Positions 54,802-64,000 are shown, numbered from the stretch's first letter. The stretch is 64,000 bases of DNA from Cyclobacterium salsum (GCF_010119245.1 NZ_WNKG01000013.1:1-64000); one strand, 5' to 3'. The notes: a model not told the origin generated them from the sequence alone. Numbers and translations are program-made.

Positions 54802-57800
54802 TTAAAATCGAACATTGGCACCTAAAGAATACATGCTCACCTGTGGATAATATTGGCCCCTGCCGGAAGGAATTTCCGGATCCAGGTCCCAGCGATTAAG
54901 TTCTGAAAAAGTCAATAAATTGGTAGCTCCCAAAAACAACCGAATACGCTCTACGGAAAGCTTGTCTATAATCATAGCGGGCAAATTGTATCCCAACACG
55001 ATGTTTTTCAACCTCAGGTAGGAGGCATCGATCAGCTGCGTATCAGAGGTTTGAAAGTTTCTACCGTCGCCTTTGATGGGCCGGGGAAATTCCGCGTTAG
55101 TATTTTCCGGTGTCCAGTAATTGTCCGTATAAATCGCATGGGTAAAGGTTTCATACGTTGCAATTTGCTGGAAGGCACCGTCCAGTCTGGTTTTATGCCC
55201 TGCTGCGCCCTGAAACTGAACAAATAAATCAAAGTTGCCATAGGTGAAATTACCGTTAAGCCCAAAATCAAATCTAGGAAAAGACAATCCAAGATACTGG
55301 TGGTCTTCTTCATTGATGATACCATCTTCGTTCATGTCCAGGTACTTGACATCCCCCGGGGCGGAATTAGGTCGGAGCGTGGGGTAATTGTCTGCCGCTT
55401 CCTGGGTTTGAAACACACCTTCTGTCAGGTAACCCCAGTGAGAATTGATCGGCAATCCTTCTTCAATGATAAAGCGTGGGCCTGTAGTGCCTCCGGAAAT
55501 ATAGGGCCCTGAATCTACCAGGTCCATGACTTCATTGGTATTGTCACTGAAATTGAAACCTAAGTCGTAGGTCAATTTTTGCCCTCCCCTCAGGTTTAAG
55601 CCGATCTCATAACCTTCATTTTTAACCTTGCCGGCATTCTGCACGGGTGCTCCCAAGCCTATCAAAGCCGGTATGGGCAGTTGCAAAAGGATCCCATCGG
55701 TAAGTTTATTGTAATAATCGAAGGTCACCGACAGCCGGTCATCAAAGAGCCCCATATCGAAACCGATATTGGTTTGATAGGTGGTTTCCCAAGTAAGGTT
55801 CTGGTTGGCCAGATTGGACTGGGCAAAACCCTGCGCGGCGGATTCATCAAAGGAGTAATTGATGGCACTCAGCGTTTCAAAAAACGTATATAAATCTACC
55901 GCCTGATTTCCTGTGGCTCCCCTGGATCCACGTAATTTAAATTCGTTTACGGTCTCTTTCAGGTCCAGCCAGAAATTTTCCTCTGACAGCCTCCAACCAG
56001 CTGAAAAGGAGGGGAAGAAGCTGTAGCGGTTGTCTTCACTAAATCGGGAGGAACCATCGTACCGGCCATTGAGTTCAAGGAAATATTTATTTCCAAAATT
56101 GTAATTGAACCTGGCAAAATAGGACCTCAAGCCCCATTCGGCATCAAAACCATTGGCATCCCGGTTTTCATCCGAACCCTGACTGAGGGACTGCACGTCA
56201 TTATTGTAAAATTCCTGTCGGAAACCACTCACCTGATTGCTCTTGTTGTCAATGGTAGAATAACCCAGTAAGCCTGTAAACTTGTGGGCTCCAATTTCCT
56301 TCTGATAGGTAAGGAGACTATTCAGGGTGTATTCTGTCAGGTACCTTCTGAATTCAGTAAGGCGGTTGACCTGTCGCTGAGCCACTCTGCCATTGAGTGG
56401 GTCCCGATTAAAATACCTGTTGGAAAATGTTTTGATCTGGGAATGATCATTCCGCATGGCATACTGGGTGGAGAAAGTCAGGCCGGGCAAAATATCGTAA
56501 TCAAACTTTACACTTCCGGTAATATAGTCGTTGATCGTTCGGCTGTCGCCTGTTAGTTCCGCAAAAATGAGTGGGTTATTGACCTGAGGTCCGAGCCCAT
56601 ACTCCCCGGTTTCGTACCGGGGCCAGGAAAACTTACTGGCATGCAACATGTACTGAAATACCCGTGCTTCCCCATCACCAGAGGTGGACAAGCCGGCAGG
56701 CTGTAAAGACTCTTTCGTCCGGTAGTTTAAATCCCCGGAAAACCGAATTTTTTCTGAAGCTTTTAAATCCAGATTGATCCTGAACTCATTCAGCTTGTCG
56801 CTGAAATTTGGAGCTACCCCGTCAATACTTTGGCGACGCAGGCTAAAACGACCACTAAAAGACTCCCCTCCACCGCTTACCGAAAGGGTATGGTTTTGCT
56901 GTGGTGCTACCTTCAACATGCCCAAATCATCTCTTCGCCAGTAGGGATAAGGAAGTGGAAATTCCGGGCTGGGTGCATTGGCTACATACTCCTGAATATC
57001 CGCATCGGTATAAGGCAATGCTCGTCCTGCATTGGCATGTGCCACGTTTTCCAGCCGAAGGTAACTTCCCACATCCATATGTTCGGGACGGTTGGTTACA
57101 TCCTGCAAAGCGTAATAGCCGTCATATCCCACCCTGATTTCTCCTTTTTTTCCTCTTCTGGTCGTGACCAAAATTACTCCGTTGGCTGCCCTAGAGCCAT
57201 AGATAGCGGCCGAAGAGGCATCTTTCAGGACCGTAACCGATTCTATATCATTCGGATTGATATCGTTGATCCTTTGTTCGATGCCATCTACTATAATCAG
57301 AGGATTATTGTTTCCAAGGGTCGTGATCCCCCTGATACGGATATTGATATTATTGTTGCCGGGTCTTCCCCCTTGGTCTACCACGGTTACTCCCGGGGCA
57401 AAGCCCTGCAGGGATTGCTGGAAATCTGCCACTGGACGTCTTTCCAGGACCTCGCCGGAAACTTCTGCCAGGGAATTGGTTACCGACAATTTTTCCTGAA
57501 CCCCGTATCCAACCACGACGACCTCATCCAGTGAGGTTTGATCTTCCCTAAGGGTTATTTCCAAACTGGTTTGGTTACCGGGCTCCACCCGCTGCGATTC
57601 GTAACCGATAAAGGAGATCAATATCACCCCTCCCTCCGGCACATCCAATTGGAAGGTCCCGTCTATATCGGTAACGGTTCCGGTAGACATCCCCTCAATT
57701 ACTACTGTAGCCCCAGGAATGGGTTCCCCATTGGTATCTTTCACTACTCCGCTAACCGGATCCTCCACTTCAGACGCGGGGGCTTCCATTCCCCGGATAT

Positions 57801-58164
57801 TTTTCAGTGATCCTACATAAATGGTGTGATTTACCTGCTTGAACTTCAGCCGAGCTGATTTTGAGATTTCCGCAAGCAATGCATACACCGAATGTTCACC
57901 CGGCTTGACGGTTATGGATTGGTCAGGATCAATCAAGTCGTCCGCAAAAATCACGTGAAATTGGGTTTTGGATTCCAATTCCTTGATAATGGCTGCAATT
58001 GGCCAGTCGGCTTTGGTGAGGCTGATGAATGTTTCATCGATGGGTTTGATTTGTGCTTCCGTGTCATTGGCCAGCAGGGTGGTCAGGAACAGGGATTGCA
58101 GCACCAATCCATACAAGAGTTGACGTGATACCATCTTGATTAGGTAAAGTATGTTTCTTTTCAT
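54802..58164 (-). CDS. SusC-type TonB-dependent transporter with STN signalling domain
   Basis: After a signal peptide comes an STN domain (ADWPIAAIIKELESKTQFHV and HSVYALLAEISKSARLKFKQ, about residues 45-115), which talks to a FecR-type anti-sigma factor. A carboxypeptidase-like domain (VSGVVKDTNGEPIPGATVVI), a TonB box (LDEVVVVGYGVQEKLSVTNS) and plug (SVTVLKDASSAAIYGSRAAN) follow, then the barrel. The STN domain and the adjacent sigma/FecR genes show that binding of the glycan probably triggers the sigma factor. With the sulfatases nearby, the transported glycan is likely sulfated. No glycoside hydrolase is present in this cluster, so depolymerising enzymes are probably elsewhere. Start is ATG 58164; ATG 58134 is possible too. 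Confidence 0.93.
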   Translation of the reverse strand: MKRNILYLIKMVSRQLLYGLVLQSLFLTTLLANDTEAQIKPIDETFISLTKADWPIAAIIKELESKTQFHVIFADDLIDPDQSITVKPGEHSVYALLAEISKSARLKFKQVNHTIYVGSLKNIRGMEAPASEVEDPVSGVVKDTNGEPIPGATVVIEGMSTGTVTDIDGTFQLDVPEGGVILISFIGYESQRVEPGNQTSLEITLREDQTSLDEVVVVGYGVQEKLSVTNSLAEVSGEVLERRPVADFQQSLQGFAPGVTVVDQGGRPGNNNINIRIRGITTLGNNNPLIIVDGIEQRINDINPNDIESVTVLKDASSAAIYGSRAANGVILVTTRRGKKGEIRVGYDGYYALQDVTNRPEHMDVGSYLRLENVAHANAGRALPYTDADIQEYVANAPSPEFPLPYPYWRRDDLGMLKVAPQQNHTLSVSGGGESFSGRFSLRRQSIDGVAPNFSDKLNEFRINLDLKASEKIRFSGDLNYRTKESLQPAGLSTSGDGEARVFQYMLHASKFSWPRYETGEYGLGPQVNNPLIFAELTGDSRTINDYITGSVKFDYDILPGLTFSTQYAMRNDHSQIKTFSNRYFNRDPLNGRVAQRQVNRLTEFRRYLTEYTLNSLLTYQKEIGAHKFTGLLGYSTIDNKSNQVSGFRQEFYNNDVQSLSQGSDENRDANGFDAEWGLRSYFARFNYNFGNKYFLELNGRYDGSSRFSEDNRYSFFPSFSAGWRLSEENFWLDLKETVNEFKLRGSRGATGNQAVDLYTFFETLSAINYSFDESAAQGFAQSNLANQNLTWETTYQTNIGFDMGLFDDRLSVTFDYYNKLTDGILLQLPIPALIGLGAPVQNAGKVKNEGYEIGLNLRGGQKLTYDLGFNFSDNTNEVMDLVDSGPYISGGTTGPRFIIEEGLPINSHWGYLTEGVFQTQEAADNYPTLRPNSAPGDVKYLDMNEDGIINEEDHQYLGLSFPRFDFGLNGNFTYGNFDLFVQFQGAAGHKTRLDGAFQQIATYETFTHAIYTDNYWTPENTNAEFPRPIKGDGRNFQTSDTQLIDASYLRLKNIVLGYNLPAMIIDKLSVERIRLFLGATNLLTFSELNRWDLDPEIPSGRGQYYPQVSMYSLGANVRF

Positions 58165-58262
58165 AATTTGGTATGTTTTTATTGTTGATACACATAAAAG
58201 CAGGCAGGGTAAACCAGGACATTTGGCGATGGAAAGGTTTATCCTGCATTTTTTATCATAGG

Positions 58263-59267
58263 CTACGAGGGATAAATGGTGACGACATTATGTTCTAACG
58301 AGTGGGTAAAATTCAAGGTAAAACCAAGACCGATTAGCATATTTTCCAGGTTATCATTGGCAAAGGTACCCGAGACGGTCCGGTTAAGATCCAGATTACC
58401 CCGGGTCTCAATGGAAACCCCGTACCAATTTTCAAGAGACTCCAGAACGTTTTTGATATTTTCATTCCTGAAATGGATCAGTCCGTCCTTCCATAAAAAA
58501 GGATCCAGGCTTTCAAATGTGGCCAGGTGAAGCTTTTCGGGATTTTCCTGCCGGTAAGCGGCAAGTTGACCAGGATCCAGCACCAACACCTCTTCTTTCT
58601 CCGTGTTGATTTTCACTCTGACTTTACCTTCAAGTAGTGCTACGTCTGTTTTTTCCCCTTGAGATTTAACGTTGAATTTTGTTCCCAGTACCTCTGTGGT
58701 TAATTCACCTGCGTGCACCCTGAACGGACGAGTGGTATCATGGATCACTTCAAAAAAAGCCTCCCCTTCCAAAAACACTTCTCTGGACTCTCGGTCGAAT
58801 TTTTCCGGAAACCGGATCTTTGAGTTGGCATTAACCCAAACTTTACTATCGTCCGGGAGCTCCAATGCCAATTTTTGACCTGGCAAAACACTTCTTTCTA
58901 TCCATTGGACGGTGCTATTCTTTTCTTCAGACTTGCTTTGATTTTCATTCATCACCTGAAAGCCTAAAAACGTCAGCCCGAAAAATAAAAGCCAGCTAGC
59001 CGCTGAACGGATAAGGGCCATGTTGAGAAAAGATTTAGTTTGAGAGGTGCGACGAGCCTTTTTTTGGATGCTGGAATTGATTTGAGCCAGGAGCCGCTCA
59101 TTGCGCTCATTATCTCTCTGGGAATTTCCCTTTTGGTTCCAGGCTTCTTCCAGTATTTCTTCCAGGTGATGGTTTGAGCCAGGGTGAGCCAGCCAGTTTT
59201 CAACCTGCTTTATTTCGGAAGGACTTGCCTGCCCGTTTATGAATCGCCTGATGATAGATTTATCCAA
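58263..59267 (-). CDS. FecR-family anti-sigma factor
   Basis: The cytoplasmic N-terminal part (SIIRRFINGQASPSEIKQVE) resembles the sigma-binding FecR_N region. A membrane segment (about residues 88-105, AASWLLFFGLTFLGFQVM) follows. The periplasmic FecR domain has KLALELPDDSKVWVNANSKI, EVFLEGEAFFEVIHDTTRPF and LGTKFNVKSQGEKTDVALLE, and the C-terminal DUF4974 segment ends with IETRGNLDLNRTVSGTF and NMLIGLGFTLNFTHS. It holds the ECF sigma factor inactive until SusC with bound ligand signals through its STN domain. It lies between sigma factor and SusC on the same strand. Confidence 0.92.
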   Translation of the reverse strand: MDKSIIRRFINGQASPSEIKQVENWLAHPGSNHHLEEILEEAWNQKGNSQRDNERNERLLAQINSSIQKKARRTSQTKSFLNMALIRSAASWLLFFGLTFLGFQVMNENQSKSEEKNSTVQWIERSVLPGQKLALELPDDSKVWVNANSKIRFPEKFDRESREVFLEGEAFFEVIHDTTRPFRVHAGELTTEVLGTKFNVKSQGEKTDVALLEGKVRVKINTEKEEVLVLDPGQLAAYRQENPEKLHLATFESLDPFLWKDGLIHFRNENIKNVLESLENWYGVSIETRGNLDLNRTVSGTFANDNLENMLIGLGFTLNFTHSLEHNVVTIYPS

Positions 59268-59367
59268 TGTATTCGTCTTTATTAGAATACACCGGTTTTG
59301 AAATTTATACTTAACGGAAACTCCAAAAATTATCAGATGGCCAAATAAAAAAGTGACCGATAAACCA

Positions 59368-59958
59368 TCACCACGAAATAATATGTATTAATACAATAAA
59401 GAATGTCGATTTATCCAAATTTTTACTGTTGAAAAACTTCTTCCCCAAATAAAGATGGTGTTCTATGGTCCGGACGGAAAGTTTTAATTTCATGGCTATT
59501 TCTTTATTAGACAAGCCGTCTATCCTACTGAGCCTAAAAACCCGCTGTTGAACTTCAGGCATTTCACCGATCCTGTTCATTGCCTGCACCCTACGTTCCT
59601 GAAAGCATATCCTTTGCAAGGTATCTTGTTGTTGATCCATTTGAGATTCGGCTGGAACTTCTGAAAGGTCACAGTGTCGTTTTCTGTCGCGCAAGCGATT
59701 TAGAATTTGATTCTTTACTGACCTGAAGAGGTAGGCAGCAATATTTCTTTCCGAATCCAAATGTTGCCTTTTTTCCCAAATGTTAACAAATATGACCTGA
59801 ACCACCTCCTCGGCTTCATCCGGATTTCCTAAAAAACGATCTGCAAAACCCAACATTCTATCCACGTACCTCTGATAAAGTTCTTCAAAGGCCGATTGGT
59901 CTCCCTGCCGGATCAGGAGTACGATTTCGGATTCTTCACGTAGGGAATGCTTTCTCAC
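59368..59958 (-). CDS. ECF-type RNA polymerase sigma-70 factor
   Basis: Sigma region 2 is visible as LYQRYVDRMLGFADRFLGNP with VVQVIFVNIWEKRQHLDSER and YLFRSVKNQILNRLRDRKRH. Region 4 is LSRIDGLSNKEIAMKLKLSV followed by RTIEHHLYLGKK, a helix-turn-helix. Size (196) and the linked FecR gene put it in the Bacteroidota group of SusC-linked ECF factors. It should direct transcription of the SusC/SusD genes and perhaps the sulfatases. It is the first gene of the cluster, with 101 bp separating it from the PhoD-like gene. Confidence 0.94.
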   Translation of the reverse strand: MRKHSLREESEIVLLIRQGDQSAFEELYQRYVDRMLGFADRFLGNPDEAEEVVQVIFVNIWEKRQHLDSERNIAAYLFRSVKNQILNRLRDRKRHCDLSEVPAESQMDQQQDTLQRICFQERRVQAMNRIGEMPEVQQRVFRLSRIDGLSNKEIAMKLKLSVRTIEHHLYLGKKFFNSKNLDKSTFFIVLIHIISW

Positions 59959-60059
59959 TTAGTCCATTATCATAACTAATGAGATTAAATTAAGCAAAAA
60001 TTTACCATATTTTCCAGCTTTAGGTAAAACTTCATCCGGGATTTTAGAATTTCCCGAAA

Positions 60060-61532
60060 TTACCCCTCAAACCTCTCCGAATGTACCACCGCTCCCAGCA
60101 CATCCCGGTGCTCAAACAGAATTTCGGGTTTTCCGTAATCGCGAGCTACCCGAATGCTTAAAAATCCTCCTTTGAGCCGCAAAAACCGATGCTCCGGACG
60201 CACGTCTCCTTCTTTCCAACCCTGGGAATGGCAGTCACTTACGGGACCCGATCCAAATTCCATCAGTCCGGTTTCGGTATCCTTTGAAACATATTGCCAG
60301 TGACGGTCCCCATTGACCACATACCTATTGGGTTGACTTGAAAGAAAGTTGCGTAGCCATTCTCCCTCGTGCTGAAAACTGGTATTGGCATGATTGTCAC
60401 TTTTCTTTTCCCGGTCAGGCCCCACCACCGGGGTAGCCGTAAACAGGATCTTAAAGGTGGCATCCGAGGCGTTCACACTTTCCTGAAACCATTCCTTCTG
60501 CTCCTCTCCCCAAATCGTTTTCTCCGGACCGTCTTCCATGGTGTTTTCCGAGCGGTATTCCCTACCCTCCACCAGCCATACCTGCAAGTCCTTGCCCCAG
60601 CGAAGGGTGCGGTAAGGTTTTCCTTCTATCGGCACGTTTTCGTACCAAAGTTTCAGTCCATCGTCAAAGGTCAACTCTCCATAAGGTCCCTTGCCCCGGT
60701 ACATGTCGTCCTTGAGCAGGTCGTGGTCGTCCTTGACCATATACACCGGCACCTCCTTATAGAAATCCCTTAGGGAAAGCCAGCCATCCATGGCATGCCA
60801 TTTATGCCGGGCCTTTTCCAGGTTTTTGGCCAGTGGTCCTGGCTTATCGTAATAGATGTAATCTCCGGTATGGATAAAAAAATCAGGCTGTAACCGTCTC
60901 ATGCTATCGTAGGTCTGAAATCCCCTGCGCTCATCGTCGAAACTCCAGAAATACTGGCAAGTAGAGGTGGTGAAAAATACCGGCACCGATTCTGTTTCGG
61001 AAGCCGGGGTACGAAAACTACCGCTTTCTTTCCTGATGATTTCGCTTTCCAATGGTTTCGCCTCCCATTCCACCTGATAGGCCGTATCCGGCTGAAGGCC
61101 CTTTACGGGAATTTTCACTGTAAAATCATCAACCGACTCCGCCGTCTGCCAGGAAGAAATATAAACTGATCGCCCACTTTTGGTGGAAACCTTTGCCCTC
61201 ACCCGGCCCGAGGATCCCATAACCGCTCCATCCATTTCAGCTACCGGCTGATTCTCATCAAAATCTATGGGGTGACGGAATACTTTTTCCTGACGCTGAT
61301 GGCGTACCGGCTGCGGAAATTCCTGCCCACAGAGCCGGGTCCAGAGCATGGCGGATTCTTGTCCTACCTCAGCTATTTTAAATCCATTGGTAAAATAAAC
61401 ACCGGTAGCGGACCTTGAAACCAGATTAAGGAATTTATGGATGGGATGGGCAAGGAGTTTTGGAATGGCCATCAGGGAAAGCAAGCCTATCCCTGTTTTC
61501 TTGAAAAATCCCCTTCTGTTCGCTTTTTTCAT
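60060..61532 (-). CDS. PhoD-like alkaline phosphatase/phosphodiesterase
   Basis: A Tat signal (ANRRGFFKKTGIGLLSLMAI) precedes a fibronectin-like domain (VGQESAMLWTRLCGQ) and the catalytic domain. The metal-ligand motifs are PVFFTTSTCQYFWSFDDERR, FFIHTGDYIYYDKPGPLA and VPVYMVKDDHDLLKDDMYRG, and YVVNGDRHWQYVSKD near the C-terminus. PhoD enzymes cleave phosphomonoesters or diesters with Fe3+/Ca2+. The gene is not part of the sigma/FecR unit (101-bp gap upstream of the sigma start, same strand) but may be co-expressed. Length 490 is normal. Confidence 0.87.
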   Translation of the reverse strand: MKKANRRGFFKKTGIGLLSLMAIPKLLAHPIHKFLNLVSRSATGVYFTNGFKIAEVGQESAMLWTRLCGQEFPQPVRHQRQEKVFRHPIDFDENQPVAEMDGAVMGSSGRVRAKVSTKSGRSVYISSWQTAESVDDFTVKIPVKGLQPDTAYQVEWEAKPLESEIIRKESGSFRTPASETESVPVFFTTSTCQYFWSFDDERRGFQTYDSMRRLQPDFFIHTGDYIYYDKPGPLAKNLEKARHKWHAMDGWLSLRDFYKEVPVYMVKDDHDLLKDDMYRGKGPYGELTFDDGLKLWYENVPIEGKPYRTLRWGKDLQVWLVEGREYRSENTMEDGPEKTIWGEEQKEWFQESVNASDATFKILFTATPVVGPDREKKSDNHANTSFQHEGEWLRNFLSSQPNRYVVNGDRHWQYVSKDTETGLMEFGSGPVSDCHSQGWKEGDVRPEHRFLRLKGGFLSIRVARDYGKPEILFEHRDVLGAVVHSERFEG

Positions 61533-62086
61533 GGATAATTTGGTTTAAATTGGGTGTATTGGACATTTTGAGCAAACTGGATCATAGGGTGATATAAACC
61601 ATTTAACGATCCATTTAAGGTGTTTTCTCAGCTGAACCCTAAATTCAGGCCAAATCTCCCCTGATCCGGCTATATGCCTGGCTTGCTGATACCGATGTTA
61701 AATTTAAATAAAAATCCTGTGATCTGTATGCGCTTTGTACCTTAATTGGCCTAATCAAACTTGAAACAAAAAATTCAAGACAAAAAAATCCTTCTCCCCG
61801 CCATCCTGCCGCACCCCCGGTTTTTTGTCAGCCCTACGCTCCTTTCATACATCAATAAAACTTTCGTTTTAATTTTCAATCTTTTAATTCATACATTTTG
61901 AATTTTACCCACCTTGCAAAAAACAAGGAATCTGTGGAGTTAACTTTTACTGATGATTCTGAAAACCATATCCTTAAGGAAGTAGGTCATTTGGGCTATT
62001 TTTTCTAATATGATGATTTCATTTATTGACGATGATCATTTAAATCCTCCTCTATTATTTACCTATTAGGCTTTGAATATCAATAC
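61533..62086. other. Intergenic region upstream of PhoD-like gene
   Basis: This 554-bp gap between minus-strand genes contains no open frame of note and is AT-rich, with C-rich patches around 61790-61820. It should hold the PhoD-like promoter. No clear terminator for the upstream sulfatase was seen. Confidence 0.4.
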
Positions 62087-63664
62087 CTAATACCTAACAC
62101 CTACCTCTTCCGCCCAATTAGCGTAATCCTTAACCATTTCCTGAAGAATTTGTGGATTTTGCCCGCCAATTTCATTTAGTTCGGTGGGGTCCTTTTCCAG
62201 GTCAAATAATTCCCAATCAAATTCCGGGGCTTTGGAAATGATTTTCCATTTACCTTTTCGCATGGCCTGATGCCCAAAGTGCTCCCAATACAATTCCCGG
62301 TTTTGCTCCATTCGCTCCCCATTAAAAACAGGTACAAGACTTTTACCACGCAGCGGTTTTAGTTGGTTTCCCTGATAGCGCTCCGGATACGCTGTGTTGC
62401 TTAACTCCAGACAGGTGGCCATGATATCCACCACATGCCCCGTTTCCTTGGTGATTCCTTTTTGTGTAATTCCATTGGGCCAATGAGCAATCATCGGAGT
62501 GGCCATCCCTCCTTCTTCCAGCCACCTTTTGTACCTTCTGAAAGGCGTATTGGAAGCGATGGCCCAGGGTTTCTTAAAGGCAACGTAAGAACCGGGGTAG
62601 CCGATTTCGGAATCGGGGTCATGCATGTTCCTTCCGGCAATACTTTCAGAGGAGGCTCCATTATCGGATAGGAAAACGATTAGCGTGTTGTCATACATTC
62701 CATTTGCTTTTAACTCCCGGACCAATTTTCCGATTCCCTGATCCATCCGGTCCACCATGGCGGCATGAACCGTCATTCGTTTTGCCCAGTCGGCTTTATC
62801 TGCCGCTGCCTCCCAGGAAGGCACCCCCTCTTCTCTTGGCGTGAGACCGAAGTGAGGGTCTAATACCCCCAGGCGAAGCTGCCTTTCGTACCGCTCCTCC
62901 CGTAAAGAATCCCAGCCGATCGCATACCGGCCTTCGTACTTTCGAATATCTTCCGGTAAGGCGTGCAGGGGCCAGTGGGGTGCCGTATAGGCAAGATAAA
63001 GTAGAAAGGGCTTCCCAGGTTTGCTTTCCCCATGCTCCCGTATAAATTGCACCGCATGGTCTGAAAAGGCATCCGTCATGTAAAAGTCATCTTTGGGAGG
63101 CTCCCAGGGGTCGTCGTCCAGGGCCATTTGGCGTAGGCGTTCAGAGCCTTTGTCTAGCTCAAAATAGCTACTGCCACCACTGATTAATCCAAAATACCGG
63201 TCAAAGCCCCGTGTTCTGGGCCAATGCTCCTTCTTCTCGCCAACATGCCATTTTCCAGACATATAGGTAGCGTAACCAGCTTTCCCAAGCACTTCCGCAA
63301 TCGTAATGGATTCCGTATTCAGAAAGCCCTGGTAGGGGCTGGGTTCCGGGTCGCTGGACACCGAACTGACCATCCCTCCCATACCGGCTTCATGGGGGTA
63401 CAAACCCGTCAGCAGGGAGGCTCTGGTAGGGCAGCACCTGGCGGCATTGTAAAACCGCTGGAACCTCAAGCCATCTTTCGCCAGGCCATCCAGGTTTGGC
63501 GTAGCGATTTCGGACCCGTAGCATCCCAAATCGGAATACCCCATATCATCTGCCATAATGATGACAATATTAGGTCTTTCATCTACCTGGGTGTTACCCG
63601 GCCTTTGACAGCTTAGTGTCAGGTACAGCAAACCCAAAAACACAAATGTTGGTTGGCTTTTCAT
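62087..63664 (-). CDS. Arylsulfatase-type lipoprotein
   Basis: The lipobox (LTLSC, Cys19) makes it an anchored enzyme. The formylglycine motif is NAARCCPTRASLLTGLYPHE, with Cys77-x-Pro79-x-Arg81 as the active-site triad; Cys78 is extra. NIVIIMADDMGYSDLGCYGS forms the metal site, TYMSGKWHVGEKKEHWPRTR supplies the Lys/His pair, and IVFLSDNGASSESIAG is the second metal site. The C-terminal KGKWKIISKAPEFDWELFDL matches arylsulfatase A-like proteins. It lies downstream of a SusD gene that continues past the window edge, so it probably belongs to a second sulfatase uptake locus. Confidence 0.93.
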   Translation of the reverse strand: MKSQPTFVFLGLLYLTLSCQRPGNTQVDERPNIVIIMADDMGYSDLGCYGSEIATPNLDGLAKDGLRFQRFYNAARCCPTRASLLTGLYPHEAGMGGMVSSVSSDPEPSPYQGFLNTESITIAEVLGKAGYATYMSGKWHVGEKKEHWPRTRGFDRYFGLISGGSSYFELDKGSERLRQMALDDDPWEPPKDDFYMTDAFSDHAVQFIREHGESKPGKPFLLYLAYTAPHWPLHALPEDIRKYEGRYAIGWDSLREERYERQLRLGVLDPHFGLTPREEGVPSWEAAADKADWAKRMTVHAAMVDRMDQGIGKLVRELKANGMYDNTLIVFLSDNGASSESIAGRNMHDPDSEIGYPGSYVAFKKPWAIASNTPFRRYKRWLEEGGMATPMIAHWPNGITQKGITKETGHVVDIMATCLELSNTAYPERYQGNQLKPLRGKSLVPVFNGERMEQNRELYWEHFGHQAMRKGKWKIISKAPEFDWELFDLEKDPTELNEIGGQNPQILQEMVKDYANWAEEVGVRY

Positions 63665-63748
63665 TGGAAATGATGGATAGGGTGGTTTTGGAAATATTTC
63701 TGGTTATCCTTTACCTCAAAATGGATCGTATTTAATAGCGTGAAAGTA

Positions 63749-63782
63749 AAGAGGCCACCGATTGCTGGACCGGGAGCCTCTT
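63749..63782 (-). terminator. Hairpin downstream of the edge SusD
   Basis: AAGAGGC and GCCTCTT pair over 7 bp, extended inward by three more pairs after a mismatch, and the minus-strand side continues with a short T-rich tract. It lies 14 bp past the SusD stop and resembles the arrangement after the other SusD. Confidence 0.5.
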
Positions 63783-63796
63783 ATCTTTTATAAACA

Positions 63797-64000
63797 TCAA
63801 TAACCCGGATTTTGGGAAAATTCTCCCGGGTTACCTACCCGGTCAATTTGGGTCTGGGGGATTGGCCTAACCAGGTGCATGTCTTGGATATTGGGTGCTG
63901 CATCCAAATTGTGCTGCCGTACCCTTTCCAACAGGGTCCCGGTACGCTTCAAGTCATACCAGCGGTGCTTTTCGCCGATCAATTCCCGAGCCCTCTCTTC
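63797..64000 (-). CDS. RagB/SusD family lipoprotein, C-terminus only
   Basis: The frame enters from the window edge and ends at 63797. It reads EERARELIGEKHRWYDLKRT near the edge and closes with MHLVRPIPQTQIDRVGNPGE. The first matches the SusD C-terminal ExxRWxDLxR pattern and the second the PIPxxEIDRNPN ending of the family. At least 67 residues are inside the window. It stands upstream of the arylsulfatase on the same strand, indicating another glycan-uptake locus that continues to the right. Confidence 0.85.
   Translation of the reverse strand, partial: EERARELIGEKHRWYDLKRTGTLLERVRQHNLDAAPNIQDMHLVRPIPQTQIDRVGNPGEFSQNPGY

Overview
The window comes from a Bacteroidota chromosome, most likely a marine or sediment member of the Cytophagales/Cyclobacteriaceae type. 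Supporting signs are two SusC/SusD pairs plus a third SusD at the right edge, many lipoproteins with a Bacteroidota-style lipobox, start codons without a clear Shine-Dalgarno sequence, DUF1501 and PSD1 genes, four Cys-type sulfatases, and an ECF sigma/FecR/STN-SusC signalling set. No phage genes, CRISPR array, rRNA or tRNA was seen.

Layout. 1-2658 (minus) is a truncated, secreted, highly repetitive tail-fibre-like coiled-coil protein. 3097-11339 holds mixed metabolic genes: a YdiJ-type FAD/Fe-S dehydrogenase, an APH-fold kinase overlapping an ADP-ribosylglycohydrolase lipoprotein, a fatty acid desaturase, a BASS-family symporter and a DUF1569 protein. 11342-15782 (minus) is a DUF1501/PSD1-cytochrome pair. 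16386-21436 (plus) is a SusC/SusD pair. 21491-32163 is a hexuronate region: a beta-propeller lipoprotein, a TRAP transporter (DctP/Q/M) and a KDG kinase on the minus strand, and on the plus strand altronate dehydratase, an SDR oxidoreductase, mannonate dehydratase and a secreted Gfo/Idh/MocA oxidoreductase. 32405-47822 is mixed and accessory: a DUF2867 oxidoreductase, a secreted TIM-barrel hydrolase candidate, two propeller lipoproteins each preceded by a copy of a ~156-bp repeat, a VapBC-like module, an orphan double antitoxin, a propeller-amidohydrolase, an AAC(3)-like enzyme, a TIM-barrel PEP-hydrolase-like protein and a cytochrome c/propeller lipoprotein. 47831-48515 is a REP-associated transposase surrounded by, and containing, palindromes. 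48540-59958 (minus) is a sulfatase-rich glycan-uptake locus: sigma factor, FecR, STN-SusC, SusD and three sulfatases. 60060-64000 has a PhoD-like phosphatase, a fourth sulfatase and the end of another SusD.

How the genes fit together. The TRAP transporter would import hexuronate. UxaA and UxuA would dehydrate altronate and mannonate to 2-keto-3-deoxygluconate, and KdgK would phosphorylate it. The isomerase UxaC and the KDPG aldolase are not in the window, and only one reductase (an SDR) is present for two dehydratases. A nearly identical AATCGATTGC-centred palindrome lies before the upstream SusC and in the kdgK/uxaA divergent promoter. This suggests that outer-membrane oligosaccharide uptake and uronate catabolism share one regulator. 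The second SusC carries an STN domain, so it probably signals through FecR to the ECF sigma factor to switch on sulfated-glycan use.

The most unusual observations are the shared palindrome, the quantised 55+18n-residue repeat architecture of the first protein, the RAYT gene carrying a REP-like palindrome inside its frame, and the duplicated element upstream of two lipoprotein genes that brackets a toxin-antitoxin module.
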